Assembly (NCBI RefSeq): GCF_038452275.1
Contig: NZ_CP141643.1
Location: forward strand, 2,232,001-2,296,000
DNA: 64,000 nt
Direction of reading: 5' to 3'
DNA from: Corynebacterium sp. BD556
GTDB taxonomy: Bacteria > Actinomycetota > Actinomycetes > Mycobacteriales > Mycobacteriaceae
Notes under the pieces: model-generated
Databases searched by the model: none
The model's input: only the letters and a program-made list of their open reading frames with translations
Told to the model about the DNA's origin: nothing
Shown here: one piece after another, positions 8,134 through 17,402 of the stretch
Position numbering within the stretch: the stretch's first letter is position 1
Layout: each line of letters begins with the position of its first letter
Translations under genes and position numbers: made by a program

Positions 8134-8538
8134 ATGAGCAATACCGCAGAGAACACCAAGCGCACTCCGGTGGGCCGCGATATTTCTTCGCGCCGCCGCG
8201 AGGCTCGCGTTCGTCGTCACAGCCGTATCCGCAAGACTTTGCGTGGCACCCCGGAGATGCCGCGTCTTGTCGTGCACCGTTCCTCCCGCCACATGCACGT
8301 CCAGATCATCGACGACCTGGCCGGGCACACCCTTGCTTCCGCATCCTCGATGGAAGCGGACGTGCGCTCCCTTGAGGGCGACAAGAAGGACAAGGCGGCA
8401 AAGGTAGGTCAGCTCGTTGCAGAGCGCGCCAAGGCAGCGGGTATTGAAAGCGTTGTTTTTGACCGCGCCGGCTACAAGTACCACGGTCGAATCGCAGCTC
8501 TCGCTGACGCAGCTCGTGAAGGTGGTTTGAAATTCTAA
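8134..8538 (+). CDS. rplR: 50S ribosomal protein L18
   Basis: The product is 134 residues with a basic N-terminus ([20 protein letters not shown]) and the conserved C-terminal [19 protein letters not shown], typical of the 5S rRNA-binding protein L18. The ATG follows the rplF stop by three bases, in the standard spc order L6-L18-S5. Confidence 0.97.
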   Translation: MSNTAENTKRTPVGRDISSRRREARVRRHSRIRKTLRGTPEMPRLVVHRSSRHMHVQIIDDLAGHTLASASSMEADVRSLEGDKKDKAAKVGQLVAERAKAAGIESVVFDRAGYKYHGRIAALADAAREGGLKF

Positions 8539-8578
8539 TGATCACCGCAATCAACACCATCAACGGAAGGAACGCGTA

Positions 8579-9205
8579 ATGGCCGAACGTGAACGGCGTG
8601 ACGGCGGGCGCTCCGCCGACAAGCAGAACAACCGCAACGAGCGCGGTGGCCGTGGCCGCCGCGACGACCGTCGCAACCAAAACGACGAGCGCGATAAGTA
8701 CATCGAGCGCGTCATCACCATCAACCGTGTTGCCAAGACCGTCAAAGGCGGCCGCAACATGTCCTTTACCGCACTCGTCGTCGTTGGCGATGGTGAGGGC
8801 ATGGTCGGCGTCGGCTACGGCAAGGCAAAGGAAGTTCCCGCAGCTATTCAGAAAGGTGCCGAGGAAGCTCGCAAGAACTTCTTCCGCGTCCCGATGATCG
8901 GCGGTACTATCCCGCACCCGGTGCAGGCTGAGCAGGCCGCGGGCATCGTCATGCTCCGCCCGGCAGCTCCCGGTACTGGTGTCATCGCCGGCGGCGCGGT
9001 TCGCCCGGTGCTTGAGTGCGCGGGTATCCAGGACATCCTGGCGAAGTCCCTCGGCTCCGACAACGCCCTCAACGTGGTTCAGGCCACGGTTGCTGGTTTG
9101 AAGGAACTGGTTCGCCCGGAGGAAGTTGCGGCTAAGCGCGGCAAGTCCATTGAGGATGTCGCACCGGCTCGCATGCTGCGCGCACGCGCAGGACAGGAGG
9201 CCTAA
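8579..9205 (+). CDS. rpsE: 30S ribosomal protein S5
   Basis: The product is 208 residues. The S5 core begins near residue 42 ([18 protein letters not shown]) with the RNA-binding fold, and [19 protein letters not shown] is conserved. The first 40 residues are an Arg/Asp/Asn-rich low-complexity extension absent from E. coli S5 and seen in actinobacteria. S5 contributes to decoding accuracy near the mRNA entry channel. An ACGGAAGG Shine-Dalgarno precedes the ATG. Confidence 0.97.
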   Translation: MAERERRDGGRSADKQNNRNERGGRGRRDDRRNQNDERDKYIERVITINRVAKTVKGGRNMSFTALVVVGDGEGMVGVGYGKAKEVPAAIQKGAEEARKNFFRVPMIGGTIPHPVQAEQAAGIVMLRPAAPGTGVIAGGAVRPVLECAGIQDILAKSLGSDNALNVVQATVAGLKELVRPEEVAAKRGKSIEDVAPARMLRARAGQEA

Positions 9206-9210
9206 GCATC

Positions 9211-9396
9211 ATGGCATTGAAGATTACGTTGCACCATGGCCGGGTCGGTGAGAAGCCGACCACCCGCCAGAACCTTGACGCGCTGGGTCTGCGCAAGATC
9301 GGTCAGTCCGTCATTAAGAAGGACAACCCGGCGACCCGCGGCCAGATTTTGAAGGTGCGTCACCTCGTCACCGTCGAAGAAGTTGCAGGGGAGTAG
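9211..9396 (+). CDS. rpmD: 50S ribosomal protein L30
   Basis: The product is 61 residues with the L30 pattern ([18 protein letters not shown], then [15 protein letters not shown]). It starts six bases after rpsE with AGGAGG upstream, and rplO starts six bases after it. Size and order fit the spc operon. Confidence 0.96.
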   Translation: MALKITLHHGRVGEKPTTRQNLDALGLRKIGQSVIKKDNPATRGQILKVRHLVTVEEVAGE

Positions 9397-9401
9397 AAAA
9401 C

Positions 9402-9848
9402 ATGGCTGACATCATCAAGCTCCATGATCTGCGCCCAGCAAAGGGCGCGCACAAGTCCAAGACCCGCGTTGGCCGCGGTGAGGCATCCAAGGGCAAGACC
9501 GCAGGCCGCGGCACCAAGGGCACTGGCGCTCGGAAGCAGGTTTCCGCTGCTTTCGAGGGTGGCCAGATGCCGTTGCACATGCGTTTGCCGAAACTTAAGG
9601 GTTTCAAGAACCCGAACCGCGTCGTCTACCAGGTTGTGAATGTTTCCGACCTTGCGAAGGCGTTCCCGGACGGTGGAGCTGTCTCCGCCGCCGATATCGC
9701 GGCTGCTGGTTTGGTTCGTAAGAACCAGCCGGTGAAGGTTCTGGGCAACGGCGAGATCGACGTTAAGGTCGATGTCACCGCTGCGAAGTTCTCGAAGTCA
9801 GCAGTTGAAAAGATTGAGGCTGCTGGCGGATCCGTCACTGAGGCTTAA
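9402..9848 (+). CDS. rplO: 50S ribosomal protein L15
   Basis: The product is 148 residues. It carries the L15 signature ([20 protein letters not shown], then [20 protein letters not shown]), a late assembly protein of the 50S subunit. A strong terminator follows, so secY here has its own promoter rather than being co-transcribed with rplO as in E. coli. Confidence 0.97.
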   Translation: MADIIKLHDLRPAKGAHKSKTRVGRGEASKGKTAGRGTKGTGARKQVSAAFEGGQMPLHMRLPKLKGFKNPNRVVYQVVNVSDLAKAFPDGGAVSAADIAAAGLVRKNQPVKVLGNGEIDVKVDVTAAKFSKSAVEKIEAAGGSVTEA

Positions 9849-9867
9849 AGCTTCACGGAGCCCCAAG

Positions 9868-9902
9868 CGCCGCCTATCTCCTTCGAGGTAGGCGGCGTTT
9901 TT
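9868..9902 (+). terminator. Intrinsic terminator after rplO
   Basis: CGCCGCCTA (9868-9876) pairs with TAGGCGGCG (9889-9897) and is followed by TTTTT. It is 20 bp past the rplO stop. Confidence 0.9.
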
Positions 9903-9945
9903 GCGTGTTCACAGGTGCCCGGAAGCTAACCCGGAGCTGCCCCAG

Positions 9946-9974
9946 TTCAATTATGGGAGAGCAACTGCTAGGCT
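9946..9974 (+). promoter_or_regulatory. Candidate secY promoter
   Basis: TTCAAT (9946-9951), a 17-bp spacer and TAGGCT (9969-9974), about 112 bp before secY. The leader contains a small stem CTAGGC/GCCTAG (10052-10057 with 10065-10070) just before the AGGAGG Shine-Dalgarno, which could influence initiation. Confidence 0.5.
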
Positions 9975-10085
9975 GTTAAGGTCAAACTTGTCCGGAGTGG
10001 GTCTGCCTGAAGGTGGGCTTGGCTCCGCGTTAAAAACATGTCCGCTACCTTCTAGGCGCTTGCAGCCTAGGAGCCAGGAGGCTTT

Positions 10086-11414
10086 GTGTCCGCTATCGCT
10101 CAGGCGTTTAAAGACCCGGATTTGCGCAAGAAGATTCTCATTACTCTTGCGTTGATGATTCTCTACCGCTTCGGTGCCCAAATCCCAACCCCGGGGGTCG
10201 ATTACCCCGCGATTTCCCGTCAGCTCGACGAGATTTCCCAAGGCGACCAGGCGACGATGTTTTCCATCATCGGGTTGTTTTCAGGCGGTGCGCTGCTGCA
10301 ACTTTCCATCTTCGCGATCGGCATCATGCCCTACATTACGGCCTCCATCATTGTCCAACTGTTGACCGTGGTGATTCCGAAGTTTGAGGAGTTGAAGAAG
10401 GAAGGCCAAGCTGGGCAGACGAAGATGACGCAGTACACGCGTTACCTGACCGTTGGCCTTGCACTCCTCCAGTCCGCCGGCATCGTCGCTTTGGCGGACC
10501 GGGAGCAACTGCTTGGCCAAGGTACGCCGGTGCTCGTCGATGACCGCAACGTGTGGACGCTGATCATGATGATCATTGTTATGACCTCCGGCGCCATTTT
10601 GGTTATGTGGCTCGGTGAGATCATTACCGAAAAGGGTGTCGGCAACGGCATGTCCCTCCTTATTTTCGCCGGTATCGCCACTCAGATCCCGACACAGGGG
10701 GCGGTGATTTTGTCGCAGTCGGGTGGGGTTACTTTCACCGTTGTTTTGCTTGCCGTCATCGTTTTGGTTGTGGGCATTATTTTCGTGGAGCAGGGACAGC
10801 GCCGCATCCCAGTGCAGTACGCCAAGCGTATGGTGGGTCGCCGCCAGTATGGTGGTTCCTCGACCTATTTGCCGCTGAAGGTTAACCAGGCTGGCGTTAT
10901 TCCGGTGATTTTCGCCTCCTCACTGATGTACGTCCCGGTGCTGATTACCCAGATTGTCACGATGAACAACCCGAACCCGGCGGAGAACTGGTGGCAGATC
11001 AACGTGATGGCGTGGCTGCAAAACCCCGGTTCCTGGCAGTACATCGCGTTGTACTTCGGCATGATTGTCTTTTTCTCCTTCTTCTATGTCTCCATCCAGT
11101 ACGATCCGGTGGAGCAGGCGGAGAACATGAAGAAGTACGGCGGTTTCATTCCGGGTATCCGCCCTGGCCGCCCGACGGCGCAGTACCTCGGCTTCGTAAT
11201 GAACCGCCTGCTGTTTGTCGGCGCGCTCTACCTTGCGTTCATTGCGATCCTGCCTAACTTGGCTCTCGATGCCGGCATTACCGGCTCGGGGGCGGGAGGA
11301 ATGTCCGCTTTCGGCGGCACCGCTATTCTAATTATGGTCTCGGTTGCTTTGACCACGGTGAAGCAAATCGAGTCTCAACTGCTCCAATCCAACTACGAAG
11401 GGCTTCTGCGATAA
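10086..11414 (+). CDS. secY: Protein translocase subunit SecY
   Basis: The product is 442 residues with ten hydrophobic segments; the core channel of the SecYEG translocase. Conserved motifs include [13 protein letters not shown] near the N-terminus and [14 protein letters not shown] in the large cytoplasmic loop. The GTG start at 10086 is six bases after AGGAGG. Its stop overlaps the adk ATG by one base, the classic secY-adk-map order. Confidence 0.97.
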   Translation: MSAIAQAFKDPDLRKKILITLALMILYRFGAQIPTPGVDYPAISRQLDEISQGDQATMFSIIGLFSGGALLQLSIFAIGIMPYITASIIVQLLTVVIPKFEELKKEGQAGQTKMTQYTRYLTVGLALLQSAGIVALADREQLLGQGTPVLVDDRNVWTLIMMIIVMTSGAILVMWLGEIITEKGVGNGMSLLIFAGIATQIPTQGAVILSQSGGVTFTVVLLAVIVLVVGIIFVEQGQRRIPVQYAKRMVGRRQYGGSSTYLPLKVNQAGVIPVIFASSLMYVPVLITQIVTMNNPNPAENWWQINVMAWLQNPGSWQYIALYFGMIVFFSFFYVSIQYDPVEQAENMKKYGGFIPGIRPGRPTAQYLGFVMNRLLFVGALYLAFIAILPNLALDAGITGSGAGGMSAFGGTAILIMVSVALTTVKQIESQLLQSNYEGLLR

Positions 11415-11959
11415 TGCGACTCGTACTTCTCGGACCTCCTGGCGCCGGCAAAGGCACCCAGGCAGCTATCCTCTCCGAAAAACTGGGTGTACCCCATATC
11501 TCCACCGGAGATCTCTTTCGCGCCAACATCGGCGAGGGCACCCCGCTTGGTGTTGAGGCGAAGGAGTACATCGACGCTGGCAAGCTTGTGCCCACTGATG
11601 TCACGGCACGCATGGTCGAGTCGCGTCTTCTTGAGGAAGATGCCCGTGAGGGTTTTCTCCTCGACGGCTTCCCGCGCACCGTGGAGCAGGCTGATATTCT
11701 CACTGATTTGTTGAGTCAGAAGGGCGTGGCGCTCGACGGTGTGCTCAACTTCTCTGTGGATGAGGATGTTGTTGTCGAGCGTATGCTGGCCCGGGGGCGC
11801 GCCGACGACAATGAGGAGACGATCCGCACTCGCCTCGGTGTTTACCGCGATGAAACTTCGCCGCTGATCGAGCACTACGGCGATGCCATCATCAACATTG
11901 ACGCCGAAGGCGATGTTGACGAGATCAACGAACGTGCCATGAAAGCGATCAACAAGTAA
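11414..11959 (+). CDS. adk: Adenylate kinase
   Basis: The product is 181 residues, the short actinobacterial form. The P-loop [11 protein letters not shown] is at residues 7-17, with the NMP-binding region (HISTGDLFR) and [14 protein letters not shown]. The long zinc-type LID insertion is absent. It interconverts AMP, ADP and ATP in the cytoplasm. The ATG overlaps the secY stop (TAATG), implying translational coupling. Confidence 0.96.
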   Translation: MRLVLLGPPGAGKGTQAAILSEKLGVPHISTGDLFRANIGEGTPLGVEAKEYIDAGKLVPTDVTARMVESRLLEEDAREGFLLDGFPRTVEQADILTDLLSQKGVALDGVLNFSVDEDVVVERMLARGRADDNEETIRTRLGVYRDETSPLIEHYGDAIINIDAEGDVDEINERAMKAINK

Positions 11960-11977
11960 GGGTTTTCTTCGCCCCAG

Positions 11978-12020
11978 CCAGCCGGCGCCTCCAGTTCGGG
12001 GTGTCGGCTGGTTGCATTAT
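11978..12020 (+). terminator. Possible terminator or hairpin between adk and map
   Basis: CCAGCCGGC (11978-11986) pairs with GTCGGCTGG (12003-12011) with one G-T wobble. The downstream sequence (TTGCATTATTT) is only moderately T-rich, so termination may be partial. Confidence 0.45.
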
Positions 12021-12053
12021 TTCCGATTATTCATTGACCGAAGGAGCATCACA

Positions 12054-12845
12054 GTGGCTTTTCGACGCCGCAAGATCGCAGCCAAGACCCCTGCCGAGCT
12101 CGACGCCATGGAGGCGGCGGGGCGTATCGTCGGCGAAGCTCTTGTGGCTGTTCGGGAGGCGGCCGTTGTCGGGGCGAGCACTCTCGACTTAGACCGCGTC
12201 GCTGAAGAAGTCATTCGCAGCCACGGCGCGACTCCGACGTTTCTCGGGTATCAAGGTTTCCCGGCATCGATTTGTGCATCGGTCAATGATGTGGTGGTCC
12301 ACGGCATCCCTTCGGCGGAGACGGTGCTCAAAGAGGGAGATTTGGTCTCCGTTGACTGCGGCGCGACCTTAGACGGTTGGGTGGGGGATTCGGCGTGGTC
12401 TTTTGGGGTGGGAGAGCTGGCTGGCGACGTCGATAAGCTCAATCGCGCAACCGAGTGGGTGTTAATGGAGGGCCTCAAAGCGATGGTGCCGGGCAACAAG
12501 CTAACCGATGTCTCTCATGCACTGGAGCTAGCTACCTTGGCTGCGGAGGAAAAATTCGGCGTCACATTGGGCATAGTTGAGGGATACGGTGGGCATGGCA
12601 TTGGGCGCACGATGCACGAAGAACCTTTCCTTGCCAACGAGGGAAAGCCGCGGCGCGGTCCACTGATCCAGGAAGGCTCCGTGCTTGCGATTGAGCCCAT
12701 GCTCATCCTCGGTGGGGAGACGGACACCACGGTGCTTGATGACGACTGGACGGTCGTGTCCATTGATTCTGCGCCCGCCGCGCATTTCGAACACACCGTT
12801 GCGGCCACTGTTGACGGCCCGCGGATTCTCACACCTCGCCCGTAG
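12054..12845 (+). CDS. map: Type I methionine aminopeptidase
   Basis: The product is 263 residues from the GTG at 12054 ([19 protein letters not shown]) behind AAGGAG. It has the metal-ligand pattern of the M24 family: DVVVHGIP (substrate His), [17 protein letters not shown] (two Asp ligands), [15 protein letters not shown] (His) and AIEPM plus a final Glu near FEHTVA. It removes the initiator Met from nascent proteins. The ATG at 12012 has no nearby Shine-Dalgarno, so the GTG is preferred. Confidence 0.95.
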   Translation: MAFRRRKIAAKTPAELDAMEAAGRIVGEALVAVREAAVVGASTLDLDRVAEEVIRSHGATPTFLGYQGFPASICASVNDVVVHGIPSAETVLKEGDLVSVDCGATLDGWVGDSAWSFGVGELAGDVDKLNRATEWVLMEGLKAMVPGNKLTDVSHALELATLAAEEKFGVTLGIVEGYGGHGIGRTMHEEPFLANEGKPRRGPLIQEGSVLAIEPMLILGGETDTTVLDDDWTVVSIDSAPAAHFEHTVAATVDGPRILTPRP

Positions 12846-12889
12846 GGCGTGGCCGGCAAGGGCTGTTCAGCATTTTCTTCGGCCCCGGT

Positions 12890-12895
12890 TATACT
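12890..12895 (+). promoter_or_regulatory. -10 element upstream of the L,D-transpeptidase gene
   Basis: TATACT lies seven bases before position 12902, an in-frame ATG, so transcription would start at or near that ATG. The gene may be leaderless from 12902, or translated from the ATG at 12938 with AGGAG 12 bases upstream. Confidence 0.5.
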
Positions 12896-12937
12896 TCTCC
12901 CATGTCTTCTTTACCGCGACAGGAGAAGTATTCTGCG

Positions 12938-13675
12938 ATGAAGCGCCGTATCCGTTGCCTCGCCGCCATCGTAGGGCTTAGTGCCTCACTTGTTGCCGCG
13001 CCGGTCGCGGGAGCGCAAGCAGCGAACCCCTTCGAGCAGTTCAATGGCTCGTTTTCCAGCTTAGGTCCGAGCAATGACCGCGGTGCCCGTGATGCCGCAT
13101 GGAAAACCCGCGGACAGCTTCGCCACCAAGCTGAGGCCCTGCGGGCGGTCAACCCGCGCCTTGCTGACCAGGCCAAGGCCGCCATTGATCAGTCCGTGGA
13201 GGCTTTCTTCCCCGGCTTGATCGCGGAGCGCACCCCCAGGCCAGCACCAGCACCAGCACCAGCACCAGCACCAGCGCCAGCGCCAGCCCCGCAGCCGGCG
13301 AAGCCGCAAGCACCAGCTTTCGACTACGGCCCGTGCCCAAAGGATGCCAAAGCCTGCATCGACATTGACGGGCGCCGTTCCTGGCTGCAAAGAAACGGCC
13401 AGATGTATTACCAGGCCGCGACGATTGGCCCTGGTGCGCCGGGGTGGGAGACACCACGGGGGACTTTCTACGTCAACCGTAAGGTCAAAGACGAGATCTC
13501 GTATGAGTTCAACAATGCCCCGATGCCGTACGCGACTTACTTCACCTACAACGGTATTGCCTTCCACGAAGGGGATCCGAGGTTGCTCTCCCACGGGTGC
13601 ATCCGCATGTACCGCGGTGATGCGCAGCGTTATTTCAACGATTTGCAGATAGGCGACAAAGTTTTCGTCTACTAG
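12938..13675 (+). CDS. Exported L,D-transpeptidase (YkuD domain)
   Basis: The product is 245 residues. It has a signal peptide (MKRRIRCLAAIVGLSASLVA, cleavage near AGAQA-AN), a Pro-Ala repeat linker at about residues 101-118, and a C-terminal YkuD domain with the catalytic motif SHGCIRM (Cys221). Such enzymes make 3-3 peptidoglycan cross-links or attach proteins to the wall. Start choice is open: 12938 gives a textbook signal peptide, while an in-frame ATG at 12902 lies exactly where a TATACT promoter would start the mRNA. It is monocistronic between map and infA. SigD controls L,D-transpeptidase genes in C. glutamicum, but no SigD site was identified here. Confidence 0.92.
   Translation: MKRRIRCLAAIVGLSASLVAAPVAGAQAANPFEQFNGSFSSLGPSNDRGARDAAWKTRGQLRHQAEALRAVNPRLADQAKAAIDQSVEAFFPGLIAERTPRPAPAPAPAPAPAPAPAPQPAKPQAPAFDYGPCPKDAKACIDIDGRRSWLQRNGQMYYQAATIGPGAPGWETPRGTFYVNRKVKDEISYEFNNAPMPYATYFTYNGIAFHEGDPRLLSHGCIRMYRGDAQRYFNDLQIGDKVFVY
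13241..13288 (+). repeat. In-frame hexanucleotide repeat (CCAGCA)n encoding Pro-Ala
   Basis: Five perfect CCAGCA units (13241-13270) are followed by two CCAGCG units and one CCAGCC. They encode eight Pro-Ala dipeptides, an extended wall-spanning spacer in the L,D-transpeptidase. Gain or loss of units keeps the frame, so spacer length can vary between strains. Confidence 0.9.
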
Positions 13676-13713
13676 GGCGCGCGTTTGCTCCGGCTCCTTT
13701 TTAAGAGAGGAGT

Positions 13714-13742
13714 TTGTCTTTTCCCAGCCTTAGCGATAGACT
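13714..13742 (+). promoter_or_regulatory. infA promoter
   Basis: TTGTCT (13714-13719), a 17-bp spacer and TAGACT (13737-13742) make a strong sigma-A-like promoter about 110 bp before infA. The leader carries the perfect hairpin AGGCAGC-TCAT-GCTGCCT at 13762-13779. Confidence 0.7.
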
Positions 13743-13851
13743 GCCAAGTTGGTGTTTCACCAGGCAGCTCATGCTGCCTTGATCCGCCAGGTAGCAGGAC
13801 GTTTTTTCGACTGGCACCGCGTCACCGTGAGTGCCGTAGGAAGTGGAGTGT

Positions 13852-14070
13852 ATGGCAAAAGAAGGCGCAATCGAGGTTGAGGGTCGCATCGTCGAGCCCT
13901 TGAAGAACGCAATGTTTCGTGTCGAACTCGACAACGGGCACGAAGTGCTTGCCCACATCAGTGGGAAGATGCGCCAGCACTACATCCGCATCCTTCCGGA
14001 AGACCGGGTCGTCGTGGAGCTTTCTCCCTACGATCTGGAGCGCGGTCGAATCACGTACCGCTACAAGTAA
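13852..14070 (+). CDS. infA: Translation initiation factor IF-1
   Basis: The product is 72 residues, starting [20 protein letters not shown] with an S1/OB fold ([20 protein letters not shown]). IF-1 binds the A site of the 30S subunit during initiation. The ATG at 13852 gives the conserved N-terminus; the in-frame ATG at 13843 would add three residues. It has its own promoter and leader and precedes rpsM, as in the usual infA-rpsM-rpsK-rpsD-rpoA-rplQ order. Confidence 0.97.
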   Translation: MAKEGAIEVEGRIVEPLKNAMFRVELDNGHEVLAHISGKMRQHYIRILPEDRVVVELSPYDLERGRITYRYK

Positions 14071-14254
14071 GGAAACTTTTTCAGCCTCCCTTCCCAAGGC
14101 GTGCCGAGTTTTCGGGACGCCCACGACCTTTGGCCACGGTGGCCAAAGCCGCGCGTAATCACGGCCCATCATCCGGTTAGGTCCGGGTAAAGCGTCGCGT
14201 GGCGTGGACGGGTGGGGAGAAAACCACCGTAACAACCTGAAAGGCACGTACCAC

Positions 14255-14623
14255 ATGGCACGTCTAGCTGGTGTTGATCTCCCGCGCAACAAGCGCATGG
14301 AGATCGCTCTCACCTACATTTACGGAATCGGTGCTACCCGTTCCAAGGAACTGCTCGAAAAGACCGGCATTTCTCCGGACCTGCGCACAGACAACCTGAG
14401 CGACGAACAGCTCGCCGCTTTGCGTGACGCGATCGAGTCCTCCTACACCGTCGAGGGCGATCTGCGCCGCGAGGTGCAGGCGGATATCCGTCGCAAGATC
14501 GAAATCGGCTCCTACCAGGGTCTGCGTCACCGTCGTGGCCTGCCTGTCCGTGGACAGCGCACCAAGACCAACGCGCGTACCCGCAAGGGCCCGAAGAAGA
14601 CCATCGCAGGAAAGAAGAAGTAA
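14255..14623 (+). CDS. rpsM: 30S ribosomal protein S13
   Basis: The product is 122 residues from the ATG at 14255 ([20 protein letters not shown]) with the C-terminal basic tail [21 protein letters not shown]13 contacts P-site tRNA and L5 in the head of the 30S. An in-frame ATG at 14204 adds non-conserved residues and was rejected. It heads the alpha operon. Confidence 0.97.
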   Translation: MARLAGVDLPRNKRMEIALTYIYGIGATRSKELLEKTGISPDLRTDNLSDEQLAALRDAIESSYTVEGDLRREVQADIRRKIEIGSYQGLRHRRGLPVRGQRTKTNARTRKGPKKTIAGKKK

Positions 14624-14626
14624 CAC

Positions 14627-15031
14627 ATGCCTCCTAAGACTCGTTCCGGCGCGCGCCGTGGTGGCCGTCGCGTCGTTAAGAAGAATGTGGCCGCTGGCCA
14701 CGCATACATCAAGTCCACGTTCAACAACACCATCGTGTCCATCACGGACCCGAACGGTGCTGTGATCTCCTGGGCGTCCTCCGGCCACGTCGGCTTTAAG
14801 GGCTCCCGCAAGTCGACTCCGTTCGCCGCGCAGATGGCTGCCGAAAACGCTGCCCGCAAGGCAATGGATCACGGCATGAAGAAGGTTGACGTTTTCGTCA
14901 AGGGACCGGGCTCCGGCCGCGAGACCGCCATCCGTTCTCTTCAGGCCGCTGGCCTGGAGGTGTCCTCGATCTCCGACGTGACGCCGCAGCCGTTTAACGG
15001 ATGCCGTCCGCCGAAGCGTCGTCGCGTTTAA
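14627..15031 (+). CDS. rpsK: 30S ribosomal protein S11
   Basis: The product is 134 residues with S11 motifs ([20 protein letters not shown], then [20 protein letters not shown]). It forms part of the 30S platform with S7 and S18. It starts three bases after rpsM in the alpha operon. Confidence 0.97.
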   Translation: MPPKTRSGARRGGRRVVKKNVAAGHAYIKSTFNNTIVSITDPNGAVISWASSGHVGFKGSRKSTPFAAQMAAENAARKAMDHGMKKVDVFVKGPGSGRETAIRSLQAAGLEVSSISDVTPQPFNGCRPPKRRRV

Positions 15032-15059
15032 GGCAGAGAAGGAAAAGAGGTAAAACACC

Positions 15060-15665
15060 ATGGCTCGTTATACCGGCCCTGCTACCCGTAAGTCCCGTCG
15101 CCTCCGCGTCGATCTCGTCGGCGGCGACAAATACTTCGAGCGTCGTCCCTACCCTCCGGGGCAGGCTGGCCGCGCCCGCATCAAGGAATCCGAGTACCTG
15201 CTCCAGCTTCAGGAGAAGCAGAAAGCACGCTTTACCTACGGCGTTATGGAAAAGCAGTTCCGCCGCTACTACGAGGAGGCCAACCGCCTTCCCGGTAAGA
15301 CCGGCGACAACCTGCTGATCCTGCTGGAGTCGCGTCTGGATAACGTCGTGTACCGCGCTGGTTTGGCACGCACCCGCCGCCAGGCTCGCCAGCTCGTGTC
15401 TCACGGCCACTTCACTGTCAACGGCAAGAAGACCAATGTTCCTTCTTACCGCGTGACCCAGTACGACATCATTGATGTCCGCGATAAGTCCCGCAACATG
15501 CTCTGGTTTGAGGAAGCGCAGGATTCCCTGAGTGATTCCATCGTCCCGGCGTGGCTGCAGGTCGTTCCGGAGACCCTGCGCATTCTCGTGCACCAACTGC
15601 CCGAGCGCGCTCAGATCGACATTCCGCTGCAGGAGCAGCTCATCGTCGAGCTCTACTCGAAGTAA
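15060..15665 (+). CDS. rpsD: 30S ribosomal protein S4
   Basis: The product is 201 residues with the S4 RNA-binding domain (ESRLDNVVYRAGLARTRRQA, then RQLVSHGHFTVNG). S4 nucleates 30S assembly and represses the alpha operon in E. coli. The N-terminus (MARYTGPATRKSRRLRVDLV) lacks the zinc-binding Cys set, so this is the C-minus form. GAGGTAAAACACC precedes the ATG. Confidence 0.97.
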   Translation: MARYTGPATRKSRRLRVDLVGGDKYFERRPYPPGQAGRARIKESEYLLQLQEKQKARFTYGVMEKQFRRYYEEANRLPGKTGDNLLILLESRLDNVVYRAGLARTRRQARQLVSHGHFTVNGKKTNVPSYRVTQYDIIDVRDKSRNMLWFEEAQDSLSDSIVPAWLQVVPETLRILVHQLPERAQIDIPLQEQLIVELYSK

Positions 15666-15772
15666 GCCTTTACTTCACCCCGCGCTTGCTTGCCGACGCA
15701 CGCGGCGCGCAAATCTTCCACATATCCGTTCCTACCGGCATCAAATAGTGGTTGCCGACAAAGGAGAAGTTC

Positions 15773-16786
15773 ATGCTCATCTCGCAGCGCCCCCAACTGA
15801 CTGAGGAGTTCATCGACACCAACCGTTCCAAGTTCGTCATCGAACCTTTGGAGCCCGGTTTCGGCTACACTCTCGGAAACTCCCTGCGCCGCACGCTGCT
15901 GTCGTCCATTCCGGGCGCAGCCGTGACCTCCATCAAGATCGACGGTGTGCTCCATGAGTTCACCACGATCAACGGCATCAAGGAAAACGTCTCCGAGATT
16001 ATCCTCAATGTCAAAGACATTGTGCTGTCCTCCGACTCGGATGAGCCGGTGGTTATGTACCTGTCCAAGGAAGGCCCGGGAGACGTCACCGCCGGCGATA
16101 TTGAACCGCCGGCTGGCGTGGAGATTCACAACCCGGATCTGCACATTGCTTCCCTCAACGAGCAAGCGCGCCTCGAGATGGAACTTGTTGTCGAGCGCGG
16201 CCGTGGCTATGTCCCGGCCATGCCCAACGCTGGCGGAGAGGTCGGCCGCATCCCAGTCGACCAGATCTACTCCCCGGTCACCCGTGTCGCCTACAAAGTT
16301 GAGGCGACCCGTGTTGAGCAGCGCACTGACTTTGACAAGCTGATCATCGACGTGGAGACCAAAAACTCCATGACCGCCCGCGACGCCTTGGCGTCTGCTG
16401 GCTCCACCTTGGTTGAGCTGTTTGGTCTTGCTCGCGAGCTAAACACCGCAGCCGAGGGCATCGAGATCGGCCCCTCCCCGCAGGAAACTGAGTACATCGC
16501 TGCTTACAACCTGCCCATCGAGGACTTGAACTTCTCTGTGCGTTCCTACAATTGCCTGAAGCGCCAGGAGATTCACACGGTTGGTGAGCTCGCTGAGTAC
16601 ACCGAAAGTGACCTGCTGGACATCCGTAACTTCGGCCAGAAGTCCATTAACGAGGTCAAGATCAAGCTGGCTTCGTTGGATTTGACGTTGAAGGACGCAC
16701 CGGAAGATTTCGACCCGACCCAGATCGAAGGCTACGACGCCGAGACTGGGGACTATGTCGACACCAGCGCGGAAGAATCCGAGTAA
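15773..16786 (+). CDS. rpoA: DNA-directed RNA polymerase subunit alpha
   Basis: The product is 337 residues from the ATG at 15773 ([20 protein letters not shown]) behind AAAGGAG. The N-terminal dimerisation domain ([20 protein letters not shown]) is followed by the C-terminal DNA-contacting domain ([18 protein letters not shown]). The acidic tail is typical of actinobacteria. The ATG at 15752 is an unsupported extension. Confidence 0.97.
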   Translation: MLISQRPQLTEEFIDTNRSKFVIEPLEPGFGYTLGNSLRRTLLSSIPGAAVTSIKIDGVLHEFTTINGIKENVSEIILNVKDIVLSSDSDEPVVMYLSKEGPGDVTAGDIEPPAGVEIHNPDLHIASLNEQARLEMELVVERGRGYVPAMPNAGGEVGRIPVDQIYSPVTRVAYKVEATRVEQRTDFDKLIIDVETKNSMTARDALASAGSTLVELFGLARELNTAAEGIEIGPSPQETEYIAAYNLPIEDLNFSVRSYNCLKRQEIHTVGELAEYTESDLLDIRNFGQKSINEVKIKLASLDLTLKDAPEDFDPTQIEGYDAETGDYVDTSAEESE

Positions 16787-16831
16787 CACACCCGAGCACG
16801 CGCTCAATCAACCGCAACGAGGAGTACGAAA

Positions 16832-17311
16832 ATGCCTACCCCTAAGAAGGGTGCCCGCCTCGGAGGGTCCGCCAATCACCAGAAACACATTGTTTCTAAC
16901 CTGGCGCAGTCCCTTTTCGAGCACGGCGCAATTAAGACCACCGCTGCCAAAGCGAAGGTTCTGCGTCCTTACGCAGAGAAGCTGATCACTAAGGCGAAGA
17001 AGGGCACGCTGGCTGACCGCCGTGCTGTCGCCGCCGAGCTGCCGAACAAGGACATCGTCGCGTACCTGTTCAACGAGCTCGCACCGAAGTTTGCCAACCG
17101 TGAGGGCGGCTACACCCGCACGATCAAGTTGGAAAACCGCGCCGGCGATAACGCCCCGATGGTGCACATCTCCCTGGTGCTTGAGGAGACTGTTTCCGCC
17201 GAGGCTACCCGCACCGCCCGCGCTGCAGCGTCCAAGCAGGCTGAGGCTGACAAAGCCGCAGCTGCTGAGCCTGAGGCTGAGAAGAAGGCAGAAGCGACCG
17301 AGGAGGAGTAG
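16832..17311 (+). CDS. rplQ: 50S ribosomal protein L17
   Basis: The product is 159 residues. The L17 core ([20 protein letters not shown], then [20 protein letters not shown]) is followed by an Ala/Glu-rich charged tail from about residue 125, common in actinobacteria. It is the last gene of the alpha operon and is followed by a terminator. Confidence 0.97.
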   Translation: MPTPKKGARLGGSANHQKHIVSNLAQSLFEHGAIKTTAAKAKVLRPYAEKLITKAKKGTLADRRAVAAELPNKDIVAYLFNELAPKFANREGGYTRTIKLENRAGDNAPMVHISLVLEETVSAEATRTARAAASKQAEADKAAAAEPEAEKKAEATEEE

Positions 17312-17331
17312 TTCCTTTTGGGTTGTGTCTC

Positions 17332-17377
17332 AAGCCCCGTTTCCTGAAGCGCACGTCGTGTAAGGAAGCGGGGCTTT
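17332..17377 (+). terminator. Intrinsic terminator after rplQ
   Basis: AAGCCCCG plus TTTCCT pairs with AGGAA plus CGGGGCTT across 17332-17376, ending in a short T-run. It closes the rpsM-rplQ operon. Confidence 0.8.
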
Positions 17378-17390
17378 ACCCGTTGGTTGC

Positions 17391-17396
17391 TAAGGT
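17391..17396 (+). promoter_or_regulatory. -10 element placing truA as leaderless
   Basis: TAAGGT ends six bases before the GTG at 17403 and no Shine-Dalgarno lies between, so transcription would start at the start codon. Confidence 0.5.
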
Positions 17397-17402
17397 AGGC
17401 GG

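Noticed and set aside
6808..8484. 558-codon open frame on the minus strand
   Set aside because: It lies antisense to rpsH, rplF and rplR, has no recognisable motif, and arises from GC-rich codon bias of the real genes.
13843..13851. Alternative infA start three codons upstream
   Set aside because: The conserved IF-1 N-terminus begins at 13852.
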